DNA of 15,925 nucleotides, taken from Collinsella sp. CAG:166 (GTDB lineage Bacteria > Actinomycetota > Coriobacteriia > Coriobacteriales > Coriobacteriaceae). The notes beneath the pieces are model-generated. The model saw only the letters and a list, made by a program, of their open reading frames with translations, was not told the origin of the DNA and did not search any database. The stretch lies in the NCBI GenBank assembly GCA_000434535.1, contig FR878644.1, positions 4,222-20,146 on the forward strand. Direction: 5' to 3'. Every line of letters starts with the position of its first letter. Position 1 is the first letter of the stretch. Below are positions 8,770 through 15,508 of this stretch, piece after piece. The translations under genes were made by a program, and so were the position numbers.

Positions 8770-8806
8770 TAACGAATTGCCTTACCTTTAAGGCGCGAAC
8801 GGAAGA

Positions 8807-9610
8807 CTACTCCTCCTCCGCGACCTCCTCTGCCTCGGAGACATACACGGCGGTAAGGACCGTGAAGACGTAAGCCTGGATGGCGCCGACCACAAGCTCG
8901 ATCGCATAGATCAGGATGAGGATGGCAAGCCAGGCCAGCGAAGGCAGGGCGCCGACGGCGTGGGCCGCGGAAACCTGCTGAAGCAGCGGCTGCATGAACA
9001 TGCTCGCCATGATGGCGAACGAGCCCATGACCACGTGTCCTGCGAACATGTTGCAGAACAGACGGACGGCGAGCGTGATGAGGCGCAGGAAGGTCGAGAA
9101 AAGCTCGACGACCCACACGAGCACGTTCATCGGGAAGCTCACGCCCTGCGGGGCGAGGCTCTTGATGTAGCCGATCACGCCGTGAGCCTTGCATCCGTAG
9201 TAGATGAAGTACACGAAGGCGAAGATGGCGAGCGCGGCGGTGGAGCCGATTGCACCGGTGCCGGGCTTCATTCCCGGGATCAGGCCGATCATGTTATTGA
9301 TCAGGATGAACAGGAAAAGCGAGCACAGGAACGGGAAGTGCTTCTTCCAGTTCTCACCCACGACGCCCTTGCCGATATCGTTCTCGACGTACTCGATGAT
9401 GTACTCGAAACCGTTGACGAAGAAGCCCTTGGGAACCAGGGTCTGCTTCTTCTTGAACACGGCCAGGACGATCAGGAGCACGATCGTGGAGACGATCAGC
9501 CAAAACGAGTACTGCGTGATGCCGCAGCTCAGATCGCCCACGACAGGGGTGGAGCTGAACTCGCTGACCAGATGATTAATCTCATCAGGCAGCTTTTCAA
9601 AAATTTCCAC
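8807..9610 (-). CDS. atpB: F-type ATP synthase a subunit
   Basis: Subunit a forms the two proton half-channels against the c ring. The 267-residue protein has several membrane segments (about 35-52, 95-113, 123-140, 160-200 and 223-255). It carries the essential channel Arg in LAVRLFCNMFAGH (Arg183, equivalent to Arg210 of E. coli) and Gln245 in GAIQAYVF (Gln252 in E. coli). The usual Gly of RLFGNM is Cys here. The start is GTG at 9610, three bases after the upstream gene's stop, with GAAAGG six bases ahead and no competing ATG. The C-terminal end is very acidic (EAEEVAEEE). Confidence 0.97.
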   Translation of the reverse strand: MEIFEKLPDEINHLVSEFSSTPVVGDLSCGITQYSFWLIVSTIVLLIVLAVFKKKQTLVPKGFFVNGFEYIIEYVENDIGKGVVGENWKKHFPFLCSLFLFILINNMIGLIPGMKPGTGAIGSTAALAIFAFVYFIYYGCKAHGVIGYIKSLAPQGVSFPMNVLVWVVELFSTFLRLITLAVRLFCNMFAGHVVMGSFAIMASMFMQPLLQQVSAAHAVGALPSLAWLAILILIYAIELVVGAIQAYVFTVLTAVYVSEAEEVAEEE

Positions 9611-9613
9611 GAC

Positions 9614-9925
9614 TTACCTTTCGACCTCATGAGGATCTCGCAGCGCCTTGGCGACGCGAACCGTGCAGGCGGCCATAAAGGCCACGAAGCCGATCGCCTC
9701 GCCCAGGAGGAACATGCGAAATGCCTCTCCGAACAACACAAACACAACCAAGGTAAAGACGAGCAGGGCGATTGCCGAGACCGCCAGACTCACCATACCC
9801 TTGAGCATGTCCGCATTCTGTTTATCGTCAAGAACCGGCTTGAGCGTAAAGACAAAGGGAAGGAAGGCAATTGCGCCCGCGATGGCGCCTGCAACGATAG
9901 CGAGCAGATCGGCTATCTGAAACAT
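9614..9925 (-). CDS. Small membrane protein at the head of the atp operon (AtpI-like)
   Basis: This 103-residue protein has three hydrophobic segments (about 4-27, 41-66 and 70-92) and a short charged C-terminus ending DPHEVER. I do not recognise it by sequence. Its position, directly before atpB with a three-base gap, is that of atpI, a poorly conserved accessory protein thought to help assemble the c ring. Function is therefore inferred from context only. An in-frame GTG exists at 9937, but ATG 9925 has GAGG at the right distance (six bases) and is preferred. Confidence 0.75.
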   Translation of the reverse strand: MFQIADLLAIVAGAIAGAIAFLPFVFTLKPVLDDKQNADMLKGMVSLAVSAIALLVFTLVVFVLFGEAFRMFLLGEAIGFVAFMAACTVRVAKALRDPHEVER

Positions 9926-9987
9926 TGGCGTCCTCACTTTCCTTTTTTAACGCCTCACAGAACAGTTCCCGCCAAACATTGGTGACT

Positions 9988-10015
9988 ATTGTACGAGCCA
10001 ATCGCTAAAGTACAA
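9988..10015 (-). promoter_or_regulatory. Candidate promoter of the atp operon
   Basis: On the minus strand TTGTAC (10015-10010) is followed after 16 bases by TACAAT (9993-9988), a five-of-six match to the -10 consensus. Transcription would start near 9981, about 56 bases ahead of the first gene. The -35 match is weak (three of six). An inverted repeat (10014-10032) touches the -35 box. Confidence 0.45.
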
Positions 10016-10032
10016 CCGAAAAAGCATCGGTT
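10014..10032. promoter_or_regulatory. Inverted repeat touching the atp -35 box
   Basis: AACCGA (10014-10019) and TCGGTT (10027-10032) form a perfect 6-base inverted repeat with a 7-base centre. Its edge overlaps the last bases of the candidate -35 element, which is a usual place for an operator. No regulator can be named. Confidence 0.35.
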
Positions 10033-10086
10033 AATACGCACCTGTTCGTTTTCTTAAGACCTTCTTTATGCCGCAGGTACGGTAAT

Positions 10087-10118
10087 ACGTTTTTCTCGAA
10101 CCCTGCAGGGCAAAACGT
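10087..10118. other. Inverted repeat in the upp-atp intergenic region
   Basis: ACGTTTT (10087-10093) pairs with AAAACGT (10112-10118), enclosing the 10-base palindrome CCCTGCAGGG (10101-10110). The region 9926-10207 holds no gene that I can see; it contains this element, the hairpin at 10131-10165 and the candidate atp promoter. Confidence 0.35.
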
Positions 10119-10130
10119 CCGTTAACAGGA

Positions 10131-10165
10131 GTGCGCGCGGTCGCCTTTTGTTCGACCGCGCGCAC
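10131..10165 (-). terminator. Perfect 13-bp GC hairpin downstream of upp, possible terminator
   Basis: GTGCGCGCGGTCG (10131-10143) pairs perfectly with 10153-10165. It lies 42 bases after the upp stop, where a terminator separating upp from the atp operon would be expected. No T-run follows on the minus strand, so it is either a non-classical terminator or an mRNA 3'-end stabiliser. Confidence 0.45.
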
Positions 10166-10207
10166 CGTTTCTTCGTATTTGCAGCCGCGGCCGTCTTAGC
10201 CCAGCGA

Positions 10208-10855
10208 CTAGAGCGTGCCGAAGATGCGGTCGCCGGCGTCGCCGAGGCCGGGAACGATGTAGGCGGCCTCGTTGAGATGGTCGTCGATGGCGCACGTATA
10301 AATATGTACGTCGGGGTCCTTTTCGGTCAGTGACTTGAGGCCCTCGGGCGCGGCGACGATGCACAGCATGCGGATATCCTTGACACCGCGCTCGCGCAGG
10401 TAGCTGATGGCCATCTCGGCCGAACCGCCCGTGGCGAGCATGGGGTCGACGACCAGGCAGATGCGCTGGTCGATATCCTTGGGCATCTTGCAGTAATACT
10501 CGTGCGGCTCGTGGGTGACCTCGTCGCGCTCCATGCCGATGTGGCCCACGCGAGCGGAGGGCACCAGGTCGAGGATACCGTCGACCATGCCAAGGCCCGC
10601 ACGCAGGATGGGCACGATGGCGAGTTTCTTGCCGGCAAGCTGTTTGAACGTGGCGGTAGTGATGGGGGTCTCGACCTCGACGTCTTCCATAGGTAGGTCG
10701 CGCATGGCCTCGTAGCCGTCAAAAAGCGCGAGTTCGCGCACGAGCTGACGGAACTGGTTGGTGCCGGTGTTTTTGTCGCGCAGGATCGACAGCTTGTGCT
10801 GGACGAGCGGATGATCGACAAGCGTCACACGGGACGCATCGTAGGTGACGGTCAT
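10208..10855 (-). CDS. upp: Uracil phosphoribosyltransferase
   Basis: Upp salvages uracil, making UMP from uracil and PRPP in the cytoplasm. The 215-residue protein has the PRPP loop VVDPMLATGGS (135-145) and the C-terminal uracil-binding stretch PGLGDAGDR (202-210). It also has the family's VPILRAGLGMVDG segment at 81-93. The frame is open a further 20 codons upstream, but ATG 10855 is preferred because the family starts at this point and GAAAGGGG sits 10 bases ahead. It lies downstream of glpK and directly before the atp operon leader, a neighbourhood also known from Bacillus. A short hairpin with a T-run lies in its leader (10885-10906). Confidence 0.96.
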   Translation of the reverse strand: MTVTYDASRVTLVDHPLVQHKLSILRDKNTGTNQFRQLVRELALFDGYEAMRDLPMEDVEVETPITTATFKQLAGKKLAIVPILRAGLGMVDGILDLVPSARVGHIGMERDEVTHEPHEYYCKMPKDIDQRICLVVDPMLATGGSAEMAISYLRERGVKDIRMLCIVAAPEGLKSLTEKDPDVHIYTCAIDDHLNEAAYIVPGLGDAGDRIFGTL

Positions 10856-10884
10856 GGGTTGATTGCCCCTTTCGTTGCAGCCGC

Positions 10885-10906
10885 AAAACGGCCTTGCTGA
10901 CAAGGC
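10885..10906 (-). terminator. Hairpin with T-run in the upp leader (terminator or attenuator)
   Basis: GCCTTG (10891-10896) pairs with CAAGGC (10901-10906), loop of four bases. On the minus strand the stem is followed by CG and four T (10888-10885). A second hairpin (10909-10924, six pairs with one G-U) lies just upstream. The T-run ends 12 bases before the upp Shine-Dalgarno, so the element could end glpK transcripts or attenuate upp. The stem is short, so its strength is uncertain. Confidence 0.45.
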
Positions 10907-10978
10907 GCGCAGCAATGTTGCCGCCGCACGCCATGCATAAGTTTAGCGGTTTGTTGTATCGGGCCGCCCATCGCAGCC

Positions 10979-12520
10979 CTACTGTGCGGTACTGAGCGAG
11001 CGCTTGACTGCATCACGCCAGCCCGCAAGGTTTTGCTCGCGACGCTCGGCGGACATATGGGGAAGGAAGGTCCTAACGATCTGGGCATTTTGCTCCAGCT
11101 CTTCAAGGTCTTCCCAATAGCCGACGGCAAGACCCGCCAAGTACGCGGCACCGATTGCCGTGGTCTCCACCGTCTCGCATTGCAGCACGGGGATATCCAG
11201 CAGGTCGGCCTGAAATTGCATGATGAACTCGTTGCGTGAGGCGCCGCCATCGACGGACAGGCGCTCAATCGAAAGTCCCACGTCCTGCTCCATGGCGCGC
11301 AGCACGTCATAACTCTGGTAGGCCATGGACTCGCAGGCCGCACGCACAATGGTCGCGCGACTCGAGGCACCGGTCAGGCCGCACACGATACCGCGGGCAC
11401 GCGGGTCCCACCAGGGAGCGCCCAGGCCAGCGAAGGCGGGGACGAAGTAGCAGCCCTCGTTGTCGTTGATCGAAGCGGCGAGTTGCGCGGACTCGCTCAC
11501 ACTCGAGATGATGCCCATGTTGTTGCGCAGCCAGTTCATGGTTGAGCCGGCGGCAAAGATAGAACCCTCGAGCGCATAGCTGATCTTGCCGTCCGCGGCG
11601 ATACCGATCGTGGAGACCAGACCGTTCTTGGATTCGACGACCTCGTCGCCGGTGTTCATGAGCATAAAGCAACCCGTGCCATAGGTGTTTTTGGTCTGGC
11701 CGGGATGGAAGCAGCAGTGGCCGAACAGCGACGCCTGCTGATCGCCCGCCACGCCCATGATGGGCGGCATGTTGGTCATGATGTCGCTCGCGACGCGGCC
11801 GTAGTCGCCCGAGCTCCAACGAACCTCGGGCATCATGGAACGTGGAACGTCAAAGAGCGCCAGCAGGTCGTCGTCCCAATCGAGCGTATGGATATTAAAG
11901 AGCGCCGTGCGGCTGGCATTGGTGTAGTCGGTGGCAAAGACCTGGCTGCCGGTAAGGTTGTAGATGAGCCAGGTGTCGATGGTGCCGAACATGAGGTCGC
12001 CCGCCGCCGCGCTCTCACGCGCACCGTCGACGTTGTCGAGGATCCACTGCACCTTGGAAGCCGAGAAATACGGATCGAGCGTGAGTCCCGTGCGGGAGCG
12101 CACCAGCTCTTCTGCGCCCCGCTCGACCAGCTCGTCGATCAGAGGTGCGGTGCGACGGCATTGCCACACGATGGCGTTATAGATGGGCTGGCCGCTCACG
12201 CGGTCCCAGACCACCGTGGTCTCGCGCTGGTTGGAGATGCCGATGGCGGCGATGCGATCGGAATGGATGCCGCTCTTAAACTGAACCTCCATCATCACGC
12301 CGATCTGGCTGGCAAGCACCTCCGTGGGATCCTGCTCCACCCAGCCGGGGCGCGGGAAGCTGGTTTTGACGCTACGACGCGCCTGGGCAACGATGCAGCC
12401 GTATTCGTCGACAATGGCCGCGAGTACCGAGGTAGTGCCGCAGTCGAGCGCCATGATGTAGGAACCGCCAAAGTTAAACGAGGCATCTTCCATGCCCAGG
12501 CTGCCCAGATTCAACGACAT
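10979..12520 (-). CDS. glpK: Glycerol kinase
   Basis: GlpK phosphorylates glycerol to glycerol-3-phosphate with ATP and commits it to lipid synthesis or glycolysis. The 513-residue protein matches the FGGY-kinase family throughout: GISNQRETTVVWD (Arg99, Glu100), IVWQCRRT (Trp119), DPYFSASK (Tyr151), GVAGDQQASLFG (catalytic base Asp260), NTYGTGCFMLMNTG and the C-terminal VDGGASRNEF. The first ATP-binding motif reads LDCGTTS, with Cys27 in place of the usual Gln. The His-containing loop phosphorylated by HPr in Enterococcus is not visible, so PTS control looks absent. About 15 extra N-terminal residues precede the core; AGAAGGG eight bases ahead of ATG 12520 supports this start. It begins 13 bases after the sua5 stop, suggesting co-transcription. 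Confidence 0.95.
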   Translation of the reverse strand: MSLNLGSLGMEDASFNFGGSYIMALDCGTTSVLAAIVDEYGCIVAQARRSVKTSFPRPGWVEQDPTEVLASQIGVMMEVQFKSGIHSDRIAAIGISNQRETTVVWDRVSGQPIYNAIVWQCRRTAPLIDELVERGAEELVRSRTGLTLDPYFSASKVQWILDNVDGARESAAAGDLMFGTIDTWLIYNLTGSQVFATDYTNASRTALFNIHTLDWDDDLLALFDVPRSMMPEVRWSSGDYGRVASDIMTNMPPIMGVAGDQQASLFGHCCFHPGQTKNTYGTGCFMLMNTGDEVVESKNGLVSTIGIAADGKISYALEGSIFAAGSTMNWLRNNMGIISSVSESAQLAASINDNEGCYFVPAFAGLGAPWWDPRARGIVCGLTGASSRATIVRAACESMAYQSYDVLRAMEQDVGLSIERLSVDGGASRNEFIMQFQADLLDIPVLQCETVETTAIGAAYLAGLAVGYWEDLEELEQNAQIVRTFLPHMSAERREQNLAGWRDAVKRSLSTAQ

Positions 12521-12533
12521 CGCTTACACCCTT

Positions 12534-13277
12534 CTATTGCATCGGGTCGGACAGGACCCGCTCGATCTCTGATGCGGGAAGTGCGCCTTGGCGCAGGATC
12601 TGGAGCCCGCCGTGCTGGAACGACACGATGGTCGAGGCGTCGCGACACGGGGTCTCACCGGCGTCGACGGCAACATCGACCCCCTCCAGGATGCGACCCT
12701 CGACGGCGGCAAAGCTTGCCGGCGAAGGCGCGCCGTGCGTGTTGGCGCTCGTGCAGGCAAGGGGACTGCCGCAGGCGCGGATGAGCGCTTGGACCACGGG
12801 AGAGGCCGAAGCGCGCAGGGCCACGGTGTCGTCGGCAGCGCGCATAAAGGTCGGCACGCAGGGGGCTGCCTTGACCACGATAGTCAGGGCTCCCGGCCAG
12901 CATCGTCGCGCGAGTACGCGGGCATCTTCCGGGATATCCACGCCATAGCGGTCGAGTGCTTCGACGCCATCGACCAGCCAAGCGACGGTTTGCGTGAGCT
13001 CACGTTGCTTGAGAGTGAAGATACGGCGATAGCCGGTGCCGAGCGCAGGAACTGCGGCGCCATTGACGGCAGCCTGCGGATCGCGCGGCCACGATGGGAA
13101 TTCGCTTGTATCTTGGGGCACGGCGTCCGAGAAGGCGTTGACTGCCACGGCGACACCGTAGACGGTCTCGGTCGGAATCAAGGCCAGGCCGCCGCGGCCG
13201 AGCACCTCGGCCGTGCGCTCGACGGCAAGCCGATGCGGCTCGCGCGTTCCCTCGTATACCCGATAGACCGTCTGCAT
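12534..13277 (-). CDS. L-threonylcarbamoyladenylate synthase (Sua5/YrdC/TsaC family), divergent
   Basis: Enzymes of this family make threonylcarbamoyl-AMP from threonine, bicarbonate and ATP, the first step in t6A modification of ANN-decoding tRNAs. The 247-residue protein has the family landmarks PTETVYG (35-41), CWPGALTIVVKA (126-137), CTSANTHGAPSP (175-186) and a late DASTIVSF. About 30 extra residues (within 48-85) separate PTETVYG from the basic motif, here IFTLKQREL instead of the usual IFxxKxRP; Lys90 and Arg92 are kept. It lacks the C-terminal Sua5 domain, so it is the short TsaC/YrdC size. The ribosome binding site at ATG 13277 is weak (GGGG about 11 bases upstream). It is followed by glpK after 13 bases. 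Confidence 0.87.
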   Translation of the reverse strand: MQTVYRVYEGTREPHRLAVERTAEVLGRGGLALIPTETVYGVAVAVNAFSDAVPQDTSEFPSWPRDPQAAVNGAAVPALGTGYRRIFTLKQRELTQTVAWLVDGVEALDRYGVDIPEDARVLARRCWPGALTIVVKAAPCVPTFMRAADDTVALRASASPVVQALIRACGSPLACTSANTHGAPSPASFAAVEGRILEGVDVAVDAGETPCRDASTIVSFQHGGLQILRQGALPASEIERVLSDPMQ

Positions 13278-13425
13278 GTGTATGCCAGCCCCTTACGCTC
13301 CGGTGCAAGTTTGTTTACTGTGGGGCATTCTCGCACGAAACATTCAACCTATTTGCCCAGAGCGCATGTTGGTTTGGTGAGCGGCTCTAGTAGTCGGTGA
13401 AAGTGAGGGGGTTAATTGAAGATTT

Positions 13426-13728
13426 TTAGCGCGCAAGCGTAACGGTACGATCGGGAAACTCGATGCTTGCAACCAGTTTTCCGCCGAGGCTCTCTGCGTA
13501 CCTGCTCAGCGTGTCGAGCCTCATCGAACCCAACTCCCCACGCTCGAGCTCGGATACACGTTTTTGAGAAACGCCCATCGACTGGGCGACCGACGCCTGT
13601 GTTAGATCTTTTAACCTGCGAATCTGAGCAAGCTTATAGGCTTCGATACGATCGCGAGTCCTCTCCTGCTCGGCGGTAATGGAGTCGCGTGTTATCCCGC
13701 GAGATTCCATATACTCATGCAGTTCCAT
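13426..13728 (-). CDS. XRE-family antitoxin, HigA-like
   Basis: The 100-residue protein has an N-terminal helical segment (1-32) and a helix-turn-helix domain of the XRE/Cro type (about 33-87). The domain includes LTQASVAQSMGVSQKRVSEL, with the recognition helix near SQKRVSELERG. It overlaps the toxin gene by 14 bases, starting at ATG 13728 with GGAGG ten bases ahead inside the toxin's 3' end, so its translation is probably coupled. Antitoxins of this group bind the toxin and repress their own promoter. The inverted repeat at 14120-14134 is a plausible binding site. The toxin-first order fits HigBA. A phage-type regulator without toxin function is the alternative, but the partner gene argues against it. 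Confidence 0.83.
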   Translation of the reverse strand: MELHEYMESRGITRDSITAEQERTRDRIEAYKLAQIRRLKDLTQASVAQSMGVSQKRVSELERGELGSMRLDTLSRYAESLGGKLVASIEFPDRTVTLAR

Positions 13729-14110
13729 CTCGATCGAGCCTCCTTACGTGGCGACGGTATATTTGCTCGGCCCTTGGAATGTTGATCGCATACCAACCGT
13801 TCCATTTTGCCCTTGACGATCCCGCTCGCGACTTATCACCCGCCAATAGCAATACCGCCTGGCGCTTGGGGTCAAAGGCGAAGAGGATGCGAATCACCTG
13901 CCCACCACACGACGTCACTCTCAGCTCCTTTAAATGATGAAGCTTCGAGCCCTTTACGCGGTCAACCAGCGGACGACCAAGGCTGGGACCTTCCTTCTCG
14001 AGCACCAAAAGGTCTGCATAAATCTGCTTCAGCGTAGCTTCATCCTGCTCATCAAGCCAAGGTTCAATGTAATCAAGCACGATACGGTACCGATGCAGCT
14101 GATTTGACAT
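13715..14110 (-). CDS. RelE/HigB-superfamily (Gp49-like) toxin
   Basis: The 131-residue basic protein shows the pattern of the phage Gp49-like branch of RelE/HigB toxins, known as ribosome-dependent mRNA endonucleases. Visible features are GRPLVDRVKGSKLHHLKELR (45-64), then IRILFAFDPKRQAVLLLAGD (74-93), then a basic Trp-rich stretch (Trp103, Trp106). In this branch the His/Lys/Arg residues of the first motif and the Lys of GDK are candidate active-site residues. ATG 14110 has AAGGAG six bases ahead. It is first in a two-gene unit with the antitoxin. The pair sits between prmC and sua5, and its DNA appears somewhat less GC-rich than the flanks, hinting at later arrival. Activity is inferred, not shown. 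Confidence 0.83.
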   Translation of the reverse strand: MSNQLHRYRIVLDYIEPWLDEQDEATLKQIYADLLVLEKEGPSLGRPLVDRVKGSKLHHLKELRVTSCGGQVIRILFAFDPKRQAVLLLAGDKSRAGSSRAKWNGWYAINIPRAEQIYRRHVRRLDRDGTA

Positions 14111-14119
14111 ACCTTTCTC

Positions 14120-14134
14120 CTTCTATAGTAGAAG
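14120..14134. promoter_or_regulatory. Probable operator of the toxin-antitoxin pair
   Basis: CTTCTA-tag-TAGAAG is a perfect 6-base inverted repeat with a 3-base centre. It lies 10 bases ahead of the toxin start codon and overlaps its Shine-Dalgarno (14122-14117). This is where a HigA-type repressor would be expected to bind. Confidence 0.5.
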
Positions 14135-14140
14135 TTTTAC

Positions 14141-14175
14141 GGTATATTGCAAGGACAAACTTGCGCAAATGTCTA
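14141..14175 (-). promoter_or_regulatory. Probable promoter zone of the toxin-antitoxin pair
   Basis: This AT-rich stretch lies between the prmC stop and the toxin gene. Candidate elements on the minus strand are TAGACA (14175-14170, five of six to the -35 consensus) with TGCAAT 18 bases on, and TATACC (14146-14141). TACTAT at 14130-14125 looks like a -10 box but would start the transcript inside the Shine-Dalgarno. The palindrome TTGCGCAA (14161-14168) lies within the zone. The exact promoter cannot be chosen from sequence alone. Confidence 0.35.
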
Positions 14176-14185
14176 TTTATTCAGC

Positions 14186-15460
14186 TTAAATACGCTGTTT
14201 GGGCTCGGTGACGATGGCTCGAACGATGCGGGGACGATCGGTGAGGTCGTGGACGATACGCACGTCCGAAAGGCCTGCTTGACGACAGAGCTCGGCCGCG
14301 GCGTCGAGCGCGCCCTCGTAGAGCTCGCAGGCAAACAGGCCGCCGGCACGCAGCATGTAGGGCGCCGCGTTGAGCAGGCGGCGGAAGATATCGAGACCGT
14401 CGGCACCGCCCTCGAGCGCCAGATCGGGCTCAAAGTCCTTGACCTCATGCGGCAGCGAGCGCATGACATCGGTGGGGATGTAGGGCGGGTTGGAGACGAG
14501 TACGTCAAAGGTGCCCCACTCTTCGCGGGGAATGGAGCTCACCAGGTTTGTGAGGCTGAAGGCGACCTCGTCGGACGTGAGGCCAAGCGCATCGCGGTTT
14601 TTGGTAGCAAGGTCGATGGCGCGCGGCTCGATATCGGTAGCAGTGCAGGTAACGTGCCCGCGGCGCTCCCAGGCAAGGGAGAGCGAAATGCAGCCCGTGC
14701 CGCAGCCGACCTCGAGAACGCGAGCAGTGCGGGGCTCGGCTGGGGCAGATACGTTGGCCTCGGCGGCATCTTGCGCGGGAGTCGCCTGTTGGTCGTTGTC
14801 CTCAATGGCGATGCCGTATTCGTCGAGCTCGGGCTCGGGGGTTTCCATGGCCTCTGCTTCTGCCGCTTCGGCTTCTGCTGCCTGCGCGGCGGCTTCCTCG
14901 GCCTCGCGGTCGGCCAGTTCCTCGGCATAGGCGCGGCTACCGAGCACGTCGCTACCCAGCGCAGCCTCATCGGCGGCCGTCAGGTTGGCGGCACGGCGCT
15001 CGGCGGCCGCGCGTTCGTCAGCCAGCGCCGCCTCGGCTTTGCGGGCCTGCTCGACCTCATCGTTCCAAGGCAGCTCCACACGCTGGCGGGCAGCGGCCTC
15101 GGGGCTCAGCACCTCGGCATCCAGATAGTTCAGAACTTCTTCGACGAGCATCTCGGTCTCGGGGCGCGGGATGAGCACACCGGGGGCGCACGCGACGTCG
15201 ATCATGCGAAACTGCGTGCTACCGGTGATGTACTGCAGCGGCTCGCCCTTCGCGCGACGGACGACCGCCGCGTGCATGGTCTCGAGCTGCGCTGCGTCGA
15301 GCGTCTCGTCCATGCGCATATATAAGTCGATACGCGCCAAACCCGTGGCAGCGCAGAGCAGCCACTCGGCAGAAAGACGGGGGTGCTCCTCGCCGCGCTC
15401 GGCCAGGTACTCCTTGGTCCACTCGAGACAACGCTTGATGGTCCAGATCTCGTTTGCCAT
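14186..15460 (-). CDS. prmC: Release factor glutamine N5-methyltransferase with a large Ala/Glu-rich insert
   Basis: PrmC methylates the Gln of the GGQ motif in release factors RF1 and RF2, which they need for full activity. The 424-residue protein is far longer than the usual 280-290. The N-terminal helical release-factor-binding domain (1-95) includes EPLQYITGSTQFR, followed by LIPRPETE (97-104). The SAM-binding motif I is LEVGCGTGCISL (249-260), and the catalytic NPPYIP is at 324-329, so all key motifs are intact. Between PRPETE and motif I lie about 127 extra residues (118-245), rich in Ala and Glu, probably a flexible or helical linker. ATG 15460 with GGGGAGGG just ahead is preferred over the frame's upstream extension, which has no such signal. 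prfA, the usual partner upstream, is not next to it here. Confidence 0.94.
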   Translation of the reverse strand: MANEIWTIKRCLEWTKEYLAERGEEHPRLSAEWLLCAATGLARIDLYMRMDETLDAAQLETMHAAVVRRAKGEPLQYITGSTQFRMIDVACAPGVLIPRPETEMLVEEVLNYLDAEVLSPEAAARQRVELPWNDEVEQARKAEAALADERAAAERRAANLTAADEAALGSDVLGSRAYAEELADREAEEAAAQAAEAEAAEAEAMETPEPELDEYGIAIEDNDQQATPAQDAAEANVSAPAEPRTARVLEVGCGTGCISLSLAWERRGHVTCTATDIEPRAIDLATKNRDALGLTSDEVAFSLTNLVSSIPREEWGTFDVLVSNPPYIPTDVMRSLPHEVKDFEPDLALEGGADGLDIFRRLLNAAPYMLRAGGLFACELYEGALDAAAELCRQAGLSDVRIVHDLTDRPRIVRAIVTEPKQRI

Positions 15461-15478
15461 GGGGCCCTCCCCTCTTAA

Positions 15479-15492
15479 GCGCCGGACGGCGC
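15479..15492. other. Short GC palindrome in the prmC leader
   Basis: GCGCC (15479-15483) pairs with GGCGC (15488-15492) around GGAC. It lies between the candidate promoter and the prmC Shine-Dalgarno, and might affect translation start. No stronger claim can be made. Confidence 0.3.
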
Positions 15493-15508
15493 GCGAATGT
15501 CGGAGCAG

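Noticed and set aside
10856..10915. Longer Upp protein starting 20 codons upstream
   Set aside because: The extension overlaps the two leader hairpins, is not part of the family, and lacks a ribosome binding site, whereas ATG 10855 has GAAAGGGG ahead.
13278..13425. Promoter or terminator between the antitoxin gene and sua5
   Set aside because: TTGAAT on the minus strand could be a -35 box, but no acceptable -10 lies at the right distance. No hairpin with a T-run follows the antitoxin stop.
14147..15325. Plus-strand open frame of 392 codons opposite prmC
   Set aside because: Antisense shadow. Its Gly/Leu-rich part mirrors the Ala/Glu-rich insert of PrmC read on the other strand.
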